The position numbers were made by a program, and so were the translations under genes. A model generated the notes under the pieces. It made no database searches and was not told where the DNA came from. It saw nothing but the letters and a program-made list of their open reading frames with translations. Below are positions 41,805 to 50,155 of a stretch of 64,000 nucleotides of DNA, piece by piece. Source of the stretch: Bacillota bacterium (GTDB taxonomy: Bacteria > Bacillota > Clostridia > Christensenellales > SZUA-584); assembly GCA_023391105.1 (NCBI GenBank), contig JAEWBO010000005.1:1-64000 (forward strand). Direction: 5' to 3'. The stretch's first letter is position 1. Each line of letters begins with the position of its first letter.

Positions 41805-42461
41805 GTGCAGTTTGATGAAATTGTGACAGTTGGAGAAATTATGGAGATGCAGCTGGGTGAATTGTCTTTGAAAACAAAGCTGCAGGAAATTTTTGCGAAC
41901 GGTCGATTTTCGGTGTTTCATCCAACCATTAAGAATGTGCCATTGACTTTGAATAAAGACGATACGGTCAAGTTGTGCTTTTATCGTCCTAATGGTGTGT
42001 TTTCGTTTCGAGCAAGGATCGTTGACTGGTATATCAAAGGACAAATCAAACTATGCGAGCTGGAAGCGCTGTCTGAGGTCGAAAAATATCAGCGCCGAAA
42101 AAGCTACCGGCTGCCGATTGTGTTAAGCGTCACGCTTAAGCGTTTGGATGGGGACAAAGAGGAACAGGACAAGGTGTACAAGGCCAAGACGGTGGATATT
42201 TCCGAGCATGGCATGCTTTTAAGCAGCTTTCACTGTTTTCCGGACGGCGCATCGGTCAGCGCAGAACTCAATTTTCCGGACATGGAAAGCCGCCTTTTTA
42301 AAGCGGAGGTTTTAAGGTGCGAAACTCCTGTTGTGAATACAGATCCCCACAACATAGTTCTTTCGTTTTTGAACTGTTCAGAGCATGATCGGGCCTATTT
42401 GGCCAGGTTTATCATGCGTCAGCAAATCATTGCCAGGAAGAAAAGAGCACCGGGGAAGTGA
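41805..42461 (+). CDS. PilZ-domain c-di-GMP receptor (YcgR/YpfA type)
   Basis: This 218-residue protein has an N-terminal YcgR-like domain (to about residue 90) and a C-terminal PilZ domain. The c-di-GMP motifs are intact: RRKSYR at 97-102 (RxxxR) and DISEHG at 131-136 (DxSxxG). Homologues act as brakes or control stators when c-di-GMP is bound. It uses a GTG start with AAGGAG upstream, between flhG and the sigma-28 gene. It probably reads the c-di-GMP set by the GGDEF and HD-GYP proteins of the window. Confidence 0.95.
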   Translation: MQFDEIVTVGEIMEMQLGELSLKTKLQEIFANGRFSVFHPTIKNVPLTLNKDDTVKLCFYRPNGVFSFRARIVDWYIKGQIKLCELEALSEVEKYQRRKSYRLPIVLSVTLKRLDGDKEEQDKVYKAKTVDISEHGMLLSSFHCFPDGASVSAELNFPDMESRLFKAEVLRCETPVVNTDPHNIVLSFLNCSEHDRAYLARFIMRQQIIARKKRAPGK

Positions 42462-42465
42462 GAAA

Positions 42466-43236
42466 ATGAACGTAGGCGAGGATGTACGTCATATTTGGGC
42501 GAGTTATACCAAAGAAAAAACCATTGACTTAAAAAATCAATTGGTTCTGCACTATCTGCCGCAGGTCAAGAGCATAGTGCTTCGTCTGATGCCCACATAC
42601 AAAGCGTACAGCAACTACGATGACATGTTAAGCTGCGGCATTTTGGGATTGATGGATGCCATTGATAAATACGACTTGAACCGAGACGTCAAGTTCGAGT
42701 ATTATGCAGCGATGCGTATCAAGGGCGAGATCATTGACAACATACGCAAGCAGGATTGGGCGCCGTCCAGCTTGAGACGCAAAATAAAAGCCATCAGCAA
42801 TGCCTATTACGAGCTGGAAAACAGCCTTTGCCGCGAACCAACGGATAAAGAGGTGGCGGATCATTTGGAAATGGGTGAAGAGGAGCTGCAGGATGCTCTT
42901 GGCAAATCGCAGATGTTCAATATCATCCATTTTGAAGAAATGGTTCAAAATGATGTTTGGGAGCAGGGCATACAAACGGGGATTGAGTCTTTGGAGGAAG
43001 AGGTCGAGAACAAGGAGATGGTCGAGATTCTTGGTCACATTATCGACAATCTCCCCGAGAAGGAGAGAACCGTGATTACGCTTTATTACTACGAAGAGAT
43101 GACGCTTAAAGAAGTGGCGGGCGTGCTGGGTGTATCAGAATCAAGGGTTTCCCAGATCCACTCCAAAGCGGTGATGAAAATGAGAGCAAAAATGCAGTTT
43201 GTCGGTATGTATGAGTCTGCATGCGCACGGGGCTGA
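42466..43236 (+). CDS. fliA: Flagellar sigma factor sigma-28 (SigD/FliA)
   Basis: This 256-residue factor has region 2 (LRLMPTYKAYSNYDDMLSCGILGLMDAIDKYDL, cited only in part here) with the DAIDKYDLNRDVKFEYYA segment, region 3 and a region 4 helix-turn-helix (EVAGVLGVSESRVSQIHSKA). It should read the TAAA-N15-GCCGATAT boxes found upstream of flagellin, flgF and the transglycosylase. FlgM is encoded 3 kb downstream. Start 42466 follows GGGGAAGTGAGA; the longer frame into the PilZ gene is not believed. Confidence 0.97.
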   Translation: MNVGEDVRHIWASYTKEKTIDLKNQLVLHYLPQVKSIVLRLMPTYKAYSNYDDMLSCGILGLMDAIDKYDLNRDVKFEYYAAMRIKGEIIDNIRKQDWAPSSLRRKIKAISNAYYELENSLCREPTDKEVADHLEMGEEELQDALGKSQMFNIIHFEEMVQNDVWEQGIQTGIESLEEEVENKEMVEILGHIIDNLPEKERTVITLYYYEEMTLKEVAGVLGVSESRVSQIHSKAVMKMRAKMQFVGMYESACARG

Positions 43237-43263
43237 CAAATCGTTTTTTATGGAGAAGAGTGT

Positions 43264-43857
43264 ATGATTTTAGATTATTATGTATTTGCGGCATATGTAT
43301 TTTTACTGGTATGTGGCGCAATCTGGCTGATCGGAGGAGTGCTTAAGAGAAGCAAAAAGAGTAATGAGGAGCACGGGAGCTACGATAAGGAACAAAAGCT
43401 GTACACTCTCTATCAGAATGTGGAGGATATGCTGAACAGCTTTGAAGAATATGTGGACGGCGCAAAAGAGGAAGCGGATCAGCGCATGGCAAAAATGCAG
43501 GCAATGCTCGACGAGACAAGAAGTCTTACCGCGCAGCTGAAGGCCACGCAAAACAGCGTGCCAATCAGCGCCAAAGATTCGGTGGCCGCTGAGATGCCGC
43601 ATAAGGCTGTCATAAAGGAAGACATTTTGCGGCAATCAGAGCAGGCGAAAAGCATTCCTGAGGTGAAAGCAGCGCCGGCTGCGCCACAGTCTGTGCCGAG
43701 CCGTCAGGCAGCAGCGAGAAAGAGTTCAGCAACAAGCAACAAAGTGTCAGAGCTTTATGACCGCGGCGTGGCTCAGAATGAAATTGCGAGGCGTCTTGGC
43801 ATCTCTGTGAGAGAAGTCACGCTCGCGCTAAAAATACGAAATACTGAAGAAGTATAA
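43264..43857 (+). CDS. SwrB-like membrane protein (DUF6115)
   Basis: This 197-residue protein has one N-terminal membrane segment (YYVFAAYVFLLVCGAIWLIGG), a coiled-coil middle (residues 40-100), an Ala/Pro-rich linker and a C-terminal helix-turn-helix-like part VAQNEIARRLGISVREVTLAL. This layout and place, straight after the sigma-28 gene, match SwrB (YlxL) of B. subtilis, which activates export after basal body assembly. Sequence conservation is low, so the function is inferred mainly from position. Confidence 0.8.
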   Translation: MILDYYVFAAYVFLLVCGAIWLIGGVLKRSKKSNEEHGSYDKEQKLYTLYQNVEDMLNSFEEYVDGAKEEADQRMAKMQAMLDETRSLTAQLKATQNSVPISAKDSVAAEMPHKAVIKEDILRQSEQAKSIPEVKAAPAAPQSVPSRQAAARKSSATSNKVSELYDRGVAQNEIARRLGISVREVTLALKIRNTEEV

Positions 43858-43865
43858 TAAAGGAC

Positions 43866-43893
43866 TAAAGTGGTTTGCCTATTATGCCGATAC
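43866..43893 (+). promoter_or_regulatory. Sigma-28 promoter of the flgF-flgG operon
   Basis: TAAA (43866-43869) and GCCGATAC (43886-43893) are separated by 16 bases, one mismatch from the sigma-D consensus. The start codon of the next gene is 32 bases after the -10. Confidence 0.75.
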
Positions 43894-43924
43894 TATAGTA
43901 TGAAGAATACTATGAGGTGACCGT

Positions 43925-44674
43925 ATGATTCGCAGCTTCTATATTGCCGGTACGGCAATGGCAACCCAGGCAGACAAGCTGGATGTCCTGACAAACAATC
44001 TGACCAATGCAGACACAACGGGTTACAAGAAAGATAAGCTGATTTCACGTTCGTTTTCGGATGTGCTGACCGAGCGTCTTAATGATCCGTATGTGATGAG
44101 TATCTCCAATAAAATTGGATATCAGAACGACGGTACCCATATTGACGAGGTCGTCACGGACTTCGGCCAGAGCGGTTTCGATCAAACGGCACGGCTTTCC
44201 GATTTGGCACTGGAAGGCACGGGCTTTTTTGTCATTGAGACGCCGCAAGGTAACAGGTATACGCGTGACGGCAATTTCTTTGTCAACGCGGAAGGTGATC
44301 TTGTCACAAGCGACGGTTATTATCTGGCCGGCGAAAATGGCCACATCCGCGTGGGAAACAGTGAGTTCGCGATCGATTCACACGGCTATGTGATCGTGAA
44401 CGGACAAACAGTCAACAGAGTTTCTCTTGCCACGTTTGATGACTTAGGCGCTCTTCGAAAAGACGGCAGCAATTTGTTTATGACGAACCAACCGGTGAGA
44501 ATGCCTGTCGATATACAGGTGAAGCAAGGTTTTCTGGAAACGTCCAATGTGGATACAGCAGAAGAGCTTGTCAGACTGATGGAGGTGACACGCGCATTCA
44601 GCTTCAACCAGCGTGTGCTTACCATGATGGATCAATCTCTTGAAAAAACAGTCAATGAAGTAGGAAGGGTTTAA
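43925..44674 (+). CDS. flgF: Flagellar distal rod/hook-basal body protein, FlgF/FlhO type
   Basis: This 249-residue protein has the rod-family N-terminus ADKLDVLTNNLTNADTTGYK, the GTGFFVIETPQGNRYTRDGNF middle and the C-terminal VDTAEELVRLMEVTRAF. It is the first of two paralogous rod genes, as flhO-flhP in B. subtilis. FlgF versus FlgG cannot be fixed strictly from sequence; the call follows gene order. Confidence 0.9.
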   Translation: MIRSFYIAGTAMATQADKLDVLTNNLTNADTTGYKKDKLISRSFSDVLTERLNDPYVMSISNKIGYQNDGTHIDEVVTDFGQSGFDQTARLSDLALEGTGFFVIETPQGNRYTRDGNFFVNAEGDLVTSDGYYLAGENGHIRVGNSEFAIDSHGYVIVNGQTVNRVSLATFDDLGALRKDGSNLFMTNQPVRMPVDIQVKQGFLETSNVDTAEELVRLMEVTRAFSFNQRVLTMMDQSLEKTVNEVGRV

Positions 44675-44677
44675 TCG

Positions 44678-45430
44678 ATGCAGACGTTATACACGGCCAA
44701 ACTTGGCCTTCAGGCGCAGCAGCAGCGTGTCAATACAATCGGAAACAATCTTGCCAACAGTCAAACGACTGGATTTAAGCAGCAGCGTACTAATTTTAAG
44801 GATGCGCTGTATACAGCAATGATCAATCCCGCGGACACTCAAAGTGCGGCCAATTTGCAGCAGGGCTGCGGCGTGCTGATATCATCGACATCACATAATT
44901 TTGATCAAGGTACACCGCAAATGACAGGCTATGTGCTCGACTTTTATCTGGACGGCTCTGGGTTTTTCACAGTATCCGACGACAACGGAAATCCTCAGTA
45001 TACACGCAGCGGCAGCTTCTTGGTATCGAACGAAGCAGACGGCACGTATCTTGTGACGACATCGGGTAAGTATGTGATGGATACCGGGTTCAACCGCATA
45101 AGGCTGCCGGAGAATATCTCAGACTTGACGGTCAGCGCAGACGGCGTTCTGTCCGCCAACAATCAGGTGGTCGCCGCGCTTAATATAGTGGATTTTCCAA
45201 ATAAGGACGGCTTGCAGCTTGTGGGCGCAGGATGTTATATTGAAACTGATTCAACAGGAGCAGCTGTTCAATCCGATGCGGTTGTTCGTCAGGGCGTTCT
45301 TGAAGATTCTAATGTGGATGTAACCAATGAAATGATGCAGCTTATACGTGCGCAACGGGCATTTTCGCTGGCTTCGCGTGCGGTTTCAGCTTGGAACGAT
45401 ATGACAGAGAAAGCATACAATTCACGTTAA
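44678..45430 (+). CDS. flgG: Flagellar distal rod protein, FlgG/FlhP type
   Basis: This 250-residue protein starts with LGLQAQQQRVNTIGNNLANSQ and has the GSGFFTVSDDNGNPQYTRSG core and the C-terminal DSNVDVTNEMMQLIRAQRAF helix. It is separated from flgF by 3 bases and is the second rod paralogue. Some homologues are annotated only as flagellar hook-basal body protein. Confidence 0.9.
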   Translation: MQTLYTAKLGLQAQQQRVNTIGNNLANSQTTGFKQQRTNFKDALYTAMINPADTQSAANLQQGCGVLISSTSHNFDQGTPQMTGYVLDFYLDGSGFFTVSDDNGNPQYTRSGSFLVSNEADGTYLVTTSGKYVMDTGFNRIRLPENISDLTVSADGVLSANNQVVAALNIVDFPNKDGLQLVGAGCYIETDSTGAAVQSDAVVRQGVLEDSNVDVTNEMMQLIRAQRAFSLASRAVSAWNDMTEKAYNSR

Positions 45431-45445
45431 AAAAGGGAGAGCACG

Positions 45446-45874
45446 ATGACGGGTAAAATTATTCAATGCAAAAAGTGTTCACGTATATTTCAATTCTTGG
45501 GGACGTTGCCGTACTGCCCGAATTGTGTGGAAGAACTTGAGAACAACTTTATACTGGTTAAAGATTATATATATGATCATCAGCATGCCAACGTGGTTGA
45601 AATATCGAAAGAGACGGGCGTGCCCGAAAAGGATATATTTTATTTTTTAAAGGAAGGCCGTCTGTCGGTTTCCGAAGAAAACGGGATGCTGTTTTGTGAG
45701 GACTGCGGGTGTTCGATTTCGACAGGACGGTTTTGCGAATCGTGTAAAAAGAAACTGGAAAGAGAGTTTGGCGCATTGGTCAACGAAGCGGCTCAGAGGG
45801 TGAAACAGCCATCACAGAAGTCGGGACAATCGTCCGGTCTTGGCAAAATGCATATTAATCTTCGTGACAGGTAA
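45446..45874 (+). CDS. yvyF: YvyF/TIGR03826 family flagellar region protein
   Basis: This 142-residue protein has an N-terminal zinc-ribbon-like CKKCSRIFQFLGTLPYCPNC, a winged-helix-like middle (VVEISKETGVPEKDIFYFLKEG) and a second Cys cluster CEDCGCSISTGRFCESC. Two Cys sets of this kind bind zinc. The family is always found beside flgM-flgN in Firmicutes and its job is unknown; a regulator of late flagellar genes is a guess. Confidence 0.92.
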   Translation: MTGKIIQCKKCSRIFQFLGTLPYCPNCVEELENNFILVKDYIYDHQHANVVEISKETGVPEKDIFYFLKEGRLSVSEENGMLFCEDCGCSISTGRFCESCKKKLEREFGALVNEAAQRVKQPSQKSGQSSGLGKMHINLRDR

Positions 45875-45895
45875 ATTCTATTTGAGGTGAGATAT

Positions 45896-46168
45896 ATGAG
45901 AGTCAATTCAGTAAATCCGAGCGACCTTTTCAGACAGTATGTCGTTCGGCCAACAATGGCGGTTGACCAAGCCGCGCCAATGTCGGACAAGACGGAGTTA
46001 ACCGATGGCGCCAAAACGTTTTCCGCGGCGCTGAAAGCTGCTCAAGAACTGGTGGACACAAGAACGCCCGCCGAATTAGCACATATCAATGAAGTGGCGC
46101 AGCAGATCAGAAACAACACATACTCAGTGCCGGGTTATAAAGTTGCGGAAAAAATACTTGGAAAATAA
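45896..46168 (+). CDS. flgM: Anti-sigma-28 factor FlgM
   Basis: This 90-residue protein has a disordered N-terminus and the C-terminal sigma-binding helices (FSAALKAAQELVDTRTPAE, then EVAQQIRNNTYSVPGYKVAEKIL), the FlgM hallmark. It holds sigma-28 until hook completion. Start 45896 has TGAGGTGA 6 bases upstream; an upstream GTG at 45887 is part of that site. Confidence 0.93.
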   Translation: MRVNSVNPSDLFRQYVVRPTMAVDQAAPMSDKTELTDGAKTFSAALKAAQELVDTRTPAELAHINEVAQQIRNNTYSVPGYKVAEKILGK

Positions 46169-46191
46169 GACCGACAGGGGGCTTTAAGTCA

Positions 46192-46695
46192 GTGATCAGA
46201 GTGATAAATGCGCTCAAAGCGGTTCTTCAGCTCGAGACGGTGGAATATAAGCAAATGCTTGCGCTGGCTGCCGATAAGAAAGACGCATTGTTCAAGAATA
46301 ATGTGGCCGATCTTGATGCTGTGGTGGCTCGTGAAACAACCGTTCTGAAAAGAATCAAACAGCTTGAGGCCGAGCGTGAAGCCTTGATAGAAAAGGCTGC
46401 GGTATTAAGCCATAAGCCGAAGAGCACCATGCGGCTGACAGATATTATTGAGCTTGTCAGCGGTGATATGCGTGAAGAGTTTACACGCATTCGAGAAGAG
46501 CTTAACGATGTGATTATGCAGCTTAAACTGTGCAATAAAGCCAATAAAGGACTCGTTGAGACACAGCTGCAGTATGCAAGCTTTTGCGTGAATTTGCTTT
46601 CGGGACATGTGGGCGCGATCGGCACGTATTCCAATGCCGGCGGAATGAACGATAAACAGGAAAAAGCGACTTTTCTGATTGACCAATCAGTGTGA
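46192..46695 (+). CDS. flgN: Flagellar chaperone FlgN
   Basis: This 167-residue helical protein sits between flgM and flgK, as FlgN does throughout Firmicutes. It has coiled-coil segments (LDAVVARETTVLKRIKQLEAER) and a FlgN-like QLKLCNKANKGLVETQLQYASFC in the last third. It chaperones FlgK and FlgL. GTG is used as start, with AGGGGG 9 bases upstream. Confidence 0.9.
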   Translation: MIRVINALKAVLQLETVEYKQMLALAADKKDALFKNNVADLDAVVARETTVLKRIKQLEAEREALIEKAAVLSHKPKSTMRLTDIIELVSGDMREEFTRIREELNDVIMQLKLCNKANKGLVETQLQYASFCVNLLSGHVGAIGTYSNAGGMNDKQEKATFLIDQSV

Positions 46696-46707
46696 GGAAG
46701 AAAATAT

Positions 46708-48174
46708 ATGGCTAGTTTATTTTATGGTTTGGAAATTGCAAAGTCTGGATTGAATGTGAGTCAGCAGGGAATCAGCCTGACAGGTCACAATATTTCCAAT
46801 GCCAATACGGTGGGATACACGCGACAGCGGATAATACAGAACAGCGTTGAACCGAGCAGCAAGTTGTCTCGCATAACCAGTGTCAGCAAATCGACAATTG
46901 GCGGCGGTGTGGCGATAACCATGATTGATCAGGTTCGCAGCCAATATCTTGACAGAAAATTCCGAAATGAGAACGCGACATTGGGCAATTACAACATGCG
47001 TGCCGAGGAGCTTAATTATATTGAGACGGTTGTTGATGAGCTTTCAAGCACCGGTATTTCCAAGGCTATGGCGGACTTTTTTAAAAGCGTCAGCGAGCTT
47101 TCCGGAGACCCTGTGAACGATGAGTATCGCACGAACGTCCAACAGAATGCGTTAAAGATGGCTGAATCATTCAACCACTATTATAATGAACTGACAGACT
47201 TGCAAGACACGTATAACAAAAACATGAACACCACGGTTATTCAAATCAACGAGCTGCTGACGTCTATCGCGACTTATAATGAGCAGATTTTCGGCTATGA
47301 GCTCTCGGGTGAACAGGCAAATGATTTGCGCGATAAACGCAATCTTCTGCTGGATGAACTGTCGGGTTTGATTGACATTTCATGTGAAGTGGATTCGCAG
47401 GGCAGGCTCTCTGTGGAATGCAACGGTACAGATCTTGTCAATCATACGACAACGACTCTGCTGGAGACATCCGAGAATCTGACAACCGGCTTATATGACA
47501 TCTTTTATGCAGGAACAGAAACCGCTTTCAATTATACCGACGGCAAATTGATGGCATATAAAAACTTAAGAGACGGCAATACATCCGATAATATGGGCAT
47601 ACCGTATATTTTGGACAGACTCAATACACTGGCCCGCAGCATGGCGAAGGAATTTAACGATATTCATAGAACAGGTCATACCAAACCGGACGGTGCCACG
47701 CCCTCTCAGACTGGAGTTAATTTCTTTGCTGTACCGGCAGGAGGCTATGATGATGTAACGGCGGGAAATTTCTGGCTGTCGGCCGAGATTTTAGCCAATG
47801 TCAGCAACATTGCCACTTCGAGCTTGGAAGTCACCGATACGATGGCGGGCAATAACGAAATTGCACTTGAGTTGGCTGACCTTTCATTACGCAAAGATCT
47901 CGATGATGTGGGCAACTTTGAAGAGTTCTTAAGCAGCATGACTATTGAGCTTGGTATTGAAAGCGCTAAGTCGCAAACGCTCAGCAACAGCCAGATTGCG
48001 ATTATCGATAACCTGGCTGTACGAAAGGAATCGATTTCCGGCGTGTCTTTGGATGAAGAAATGGTTCAGATGATGACATACCAGCATGCGTACGCCGCCG
48101 CATCGCGTGTGCTCACAGCGATCGATGAGGCGCTTGATGTCCTCATTAACCGCACGGGTACTGTGGGCCGATAG
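46708..48174 (+). CDS. flgK: Hook-filament junction protein FlgK
   Basis: This 488-residue protein has the D0 start GLEIAKSGLNVSQQGISLTGHNISNANT and a C-terminal helix SGVSLDEEMVQMMTYQHAYAA, both hallmarks of FlgK. It joins the hook to the filament with FlgL. It starts 12 bases after flgN. Confidence 0.98.
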   Translation: MASLFYGLEIAKSGLNVSQQGISLTGHNISNANTVGYTRQRIIQNSVEPSSKLSRITSVSKSTIGGGVAITMIDQVRSQYLDRKFRNENATLGNYNMRAEELNYIETVVDELSSTGISKAMADFFKSVSELSGDPVNDEYRTNVQQNALKMAESFNHYYNELTDLQDTYNKNMNTTVIQINELLTSIATYNEQIFGYELSGEQANDLRDKRNLLLDELSGLIDISCEVDSQGRLSVECNGTDLVNHTTTTLLETSENLTTGLYDIFYAGTETAFNYTDGKLMAYKNLRDGNTSDNMGIPYILDRLNTLARSMAKEFNDIHRTGHTKPDGATPSQTGVNFFAVPAGGYDDVTAGNFWLSAEILANVSNIATSSLEVTDTMAGNNEIALELADLSLRKDLDDVGNFEEFLSSMTIELGIESAKSQTLSNSQIAIIDNLAVRKESISGVSLDEEMVQMMTYQHAYAAASRVLTAIDEALDVLINRTGTVGR

Positions 48175-48199
48175 TTCGAATTTAAAGGAGATGTGAACA

Positions 48200-49135
48200 A
48201 TGCGTGTGACTAACAATATGCTGCTCAGCAATTACCTGAGAAACATCAGCAGCAATCTTGGCACTGTGGGTAAGATGCAGCAACAGATGGCGTCGGGCAA
48301 AAGGATCACGAAAATATCGGATGATCCGATCGGCGCGATATCCAGCATGCAGATTCGCGTTAAGCTGTATAAATCTGAGCAGTACCAGAAAAATGTGGAT
48401 AGGGCCATGACGTGGCTGGATGAGACAGAGTCTTCTGTGCTTGAACTCAATGATATCATTAAGCGGGCGTATGAGGCAGCGGTCGGTATGTCCACAGATA
48501 CGATGGATGATGATGAAAGATCGGCTGCGGCTCAGCTAGTCAAGCAGCTTCGGGATCATGTGGTGACAATCGGAAATGCAAAATCGAATGATAAATACAT
48601 TTTCGGCGGTTACAATGTCAGCAACGCACCATTCGAGGTGGTTGCTCCGGGACAAATTACGTATAATGGAATTAATATAAAAACGGGTGATGCCGGTGAT
48701 TTGAATGCTCTGGCACAGGACAGCATCAGTTATGCGGTCGGGTTTAACATCACAATGGATGTATCCACGACGGGTGTTGCGCTTTTTGGTACAGGTGAAA
48801 ATAACTTGTATAATGTTCTTGATGATTTTTATAATGCGCTTGAAGCAAACGCGCCTTGCGATGAACTCACCGGTTTTATCGCAAAGCTGCAAAACGGCCA
48901 AAGTGATGTGCTTTCCATCGCAGCCGAGATCGGCGGGAAGGTGAATCGTTTAGAGCTGATACAAAACCGTTTTGATGAGGATATTTTGACTTACACGGAT
49001 CGAAAATCCAATATAGAGGATGTTGACCAGGCTGAAGCCATTATGAATTACAAGATGGCGCAAGCTGTTTATGAAGCGTCGCTGCAGATCGGCAGCAATA
49101 TCATACAGCCGTCGCTGGTTAACTTTCTGAAATAG
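48200..49135 (+). CDS. flgL: Hook-filament junction protein FlgL
   Basis: This 311-residue flagellin-like protein has the N-terminal RVTNNMLLSNYLRNI and MASGKRITKISDDP segments and the C-terminal VDQAEAIMNYKMAQAVYEASL helix. It binds the filament side of the junction. AAAGGAG is 8 bases ahead of ATG. Confidence 0.97.
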   Translation: MRVTNNMLLSNYLRNISSNLGTVGKMQQQMASGKRITKISDDPIGAISSMQIRVKLYKSEQYQKNVDRAMTWLDETESSVLELNDIIKRAYEAAVGMSTDTMDDDERSAAAQLVKQLRDHVVTIGNAKSNDKYIFGGYNVSNAPFEVVAPGQITYNGINIKTGDAGDLNALAQDSISYAVGFNITMDVSTTGVALFGTGENNLYNVLDDFYNALEANAPCDELTGFIAKLQNGQSDVLSIAAEIGGKVNRLELIQNRFDEDILTYTDRKSNIEDVDQAEAIMNYKMAQAVYEASLQIGSNIIQPSLVNFLK

Positions 49136-49159
49136 CCATGAACATAGGAGGACCAAGCA

Positions 49160-49645
49160 GTGCTCATTGATACTGATCGTTTCGGCACTTTCGACACAAA
49201 AGACAGCAAGCTCATTGAATTCCCTCAGGGTCTGCCGGGGTTTGAAGAGCTGCATAGCTTCATCATACTGGAGGTGGGGCAGACAAAGCCGATATACTGG
49301 CTTCAGTCTACGGAGAACAAGTTTATTGCGCTGCCTGTTATTCTCACATTTGAGATATTGGATGACTACTATATCGATATAAGAGACAATGAGCTTGAAG
49401 AGCTTAATGTGCAGAGCCAGAATGACCTCCTCGTCATGAACGTGGTGGTGATACCAGAGCAGATTGAGAAGATGACGGTGAATTTGGCTGCGCCCATTGT
49501 AATCAACGCGGTTCGCGGCATCGGCAAGCAGATCATTATCGATGCCAAAACCATGCCCGTTCGTTTGCCGATCTATGAAGCCATCATGAAGAGAATAGAC
49601 AAAGGAGGGCAAGAAGATGCTGGTGCTGTCGAGAAAAACGGGTGA
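49160..49645 (+). CDS. fliW: Flagellar assembly factor FliW
   Basis: This 161-residue protein binds CsrA and flagellin and so ties flagellin translation to its secretion. It shows IEFPQGLPGFEELHSFIIL, PIYWLQST and the RGIGKQIIIDAKTMPVRLPI ending of the family. It starts with GTG after a strong AGGAGG. The last 29 bases overlap the csrA gene, in a different frame. Confidence 0.97.
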   Translation: MLIDTDRFGTFDTKDSKLIEFPQGLPGFEELHSFIILEVGQTKPIYWLQSTENKFIALPVILTFEILDDYYIDIRDNELEELNVQSQNDLLVMNVVVIPEQIEKMTVNLAAPIVINAVRGIGKQIIIDAKTMPVRLPIYEAIMKRIDKGGQEDAGAVEKNG

Positions 49646-49823
49646 GGGAATCACGCTTGACCAGAATGTCGAGATCAAGATCCTGGCCATAGAGGGAGAC
49701 CGCGTCCGCATTGGCATAAATGCCCCCAAAGAAATGCGTATTTACCGCAACGAGCTTCTCCAAGAAACAATTGATCTTAACCGAGCGGCATCCAAAACGC
49801 CGGCCATATCGTTTGGAAAATAA
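49617..49823 (+). CDS. csrA: RNA-binding translational regulator CsrA
   Basis: This 68-residue protein has the CsrA fold: MLVLSRKTGEGITLD, VEIKILAIEGDRVRIGI and NAPKEMRIYRNELLQ, with the RNA-contact Arg in the last. It binds GGA motifs and represses flagellin translation in Firmicutes with this arrangement. GGAGGGCAAGAAG is just before the ATG, inside the fliW frame. Confidence 0.97.
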   Translation: MLVLSRKTGEGITLDQNVEIKILAIEGDRVRIGINAPKEMRIYRNELLQETIDLNRAASKTPAISFGK

Positions 49824-49839
49824 TTAAGATAAACATGAG

Positions 49840-49862
49840 AGCCTCTGAATGGGGCTTTTTTT
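49840..49862 (+). terminator. Rho-independent terminator after csrA
   Basis: AGCCTC (49840-49845) pairs with GGGGCT (49851-49856), one G-U pair, then seven T. It ends the large plus-strand flagellar operon 16 bases past csrA. Confidence 0.85.
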
Positions 49863-49924
49863 GTGGTTTTCGGGCATGAAATAAACCCAATCGTAAGAGT
49901 CGGTTTCCATGTATGCATAAAATG

Positions 49925-50020
49925 CAACGGGCGGGCACAGAGACCCGCCCCTATGGAATGCCGAAGTAATCCTCATGCCAGGCCGCGATGTAACGGCGGG
50001 CACGGAGGCCCACCCCTACT
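49925..50020. repeat. Two diverged copies of an intergenic GGGCGGGCACAGAGACCCGCCC-type repeat
   Basis: Copy one (49925-49954) has CGGGCGGGCACAGAGACCCG and copy two (49991-50020) has CGGCGGGCACGGAGGCCCAC, both followed by CCCCTA. They are imperfect palindromes of about 30 bases, 66 bases apart. The pattern recalls dispersed REP-like elements seen in many clostridial genomes. The rest of the 330-base gap between csrA and flagellin has only terminators. Confidence 0.65.
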
Positions 50021-50079
50021 GGTAAGAAATTAACCCCGCGAACCGTTGCGGCCGTTCCATGCCGGCCCACACTAAATAC

Positions 50080-50112
50080 AAAAAAGAACAGCCGCCGGAT
50101 AATCCGACGGCT
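50080..50112 (-). terminator. Flagellin gene terminator
   Basis: On the minus strand AGCCGTCGG and CCGGCGGCT form a stem (plus positions 50090-50112) with a five-base loop, followed after four bases by TTTTTT (plus-strand AAAAAA at 50080-50085). It is strong and fits a highly expressed gene. Confidence 0.9.
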
Positions 50113-50155
50113 GAATTTTGGCGCCTGATTTGAACCAATAGGTTCAATAGACTTT

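Noticed and set aside
46250..46285. Internal sigma-28 box GCCGATAA in flgN
   Set aside because: The nearest TAA-like -35 is 18 bases away and mismatched; it lies inside a coding region and follows the sense codons of FlgN.
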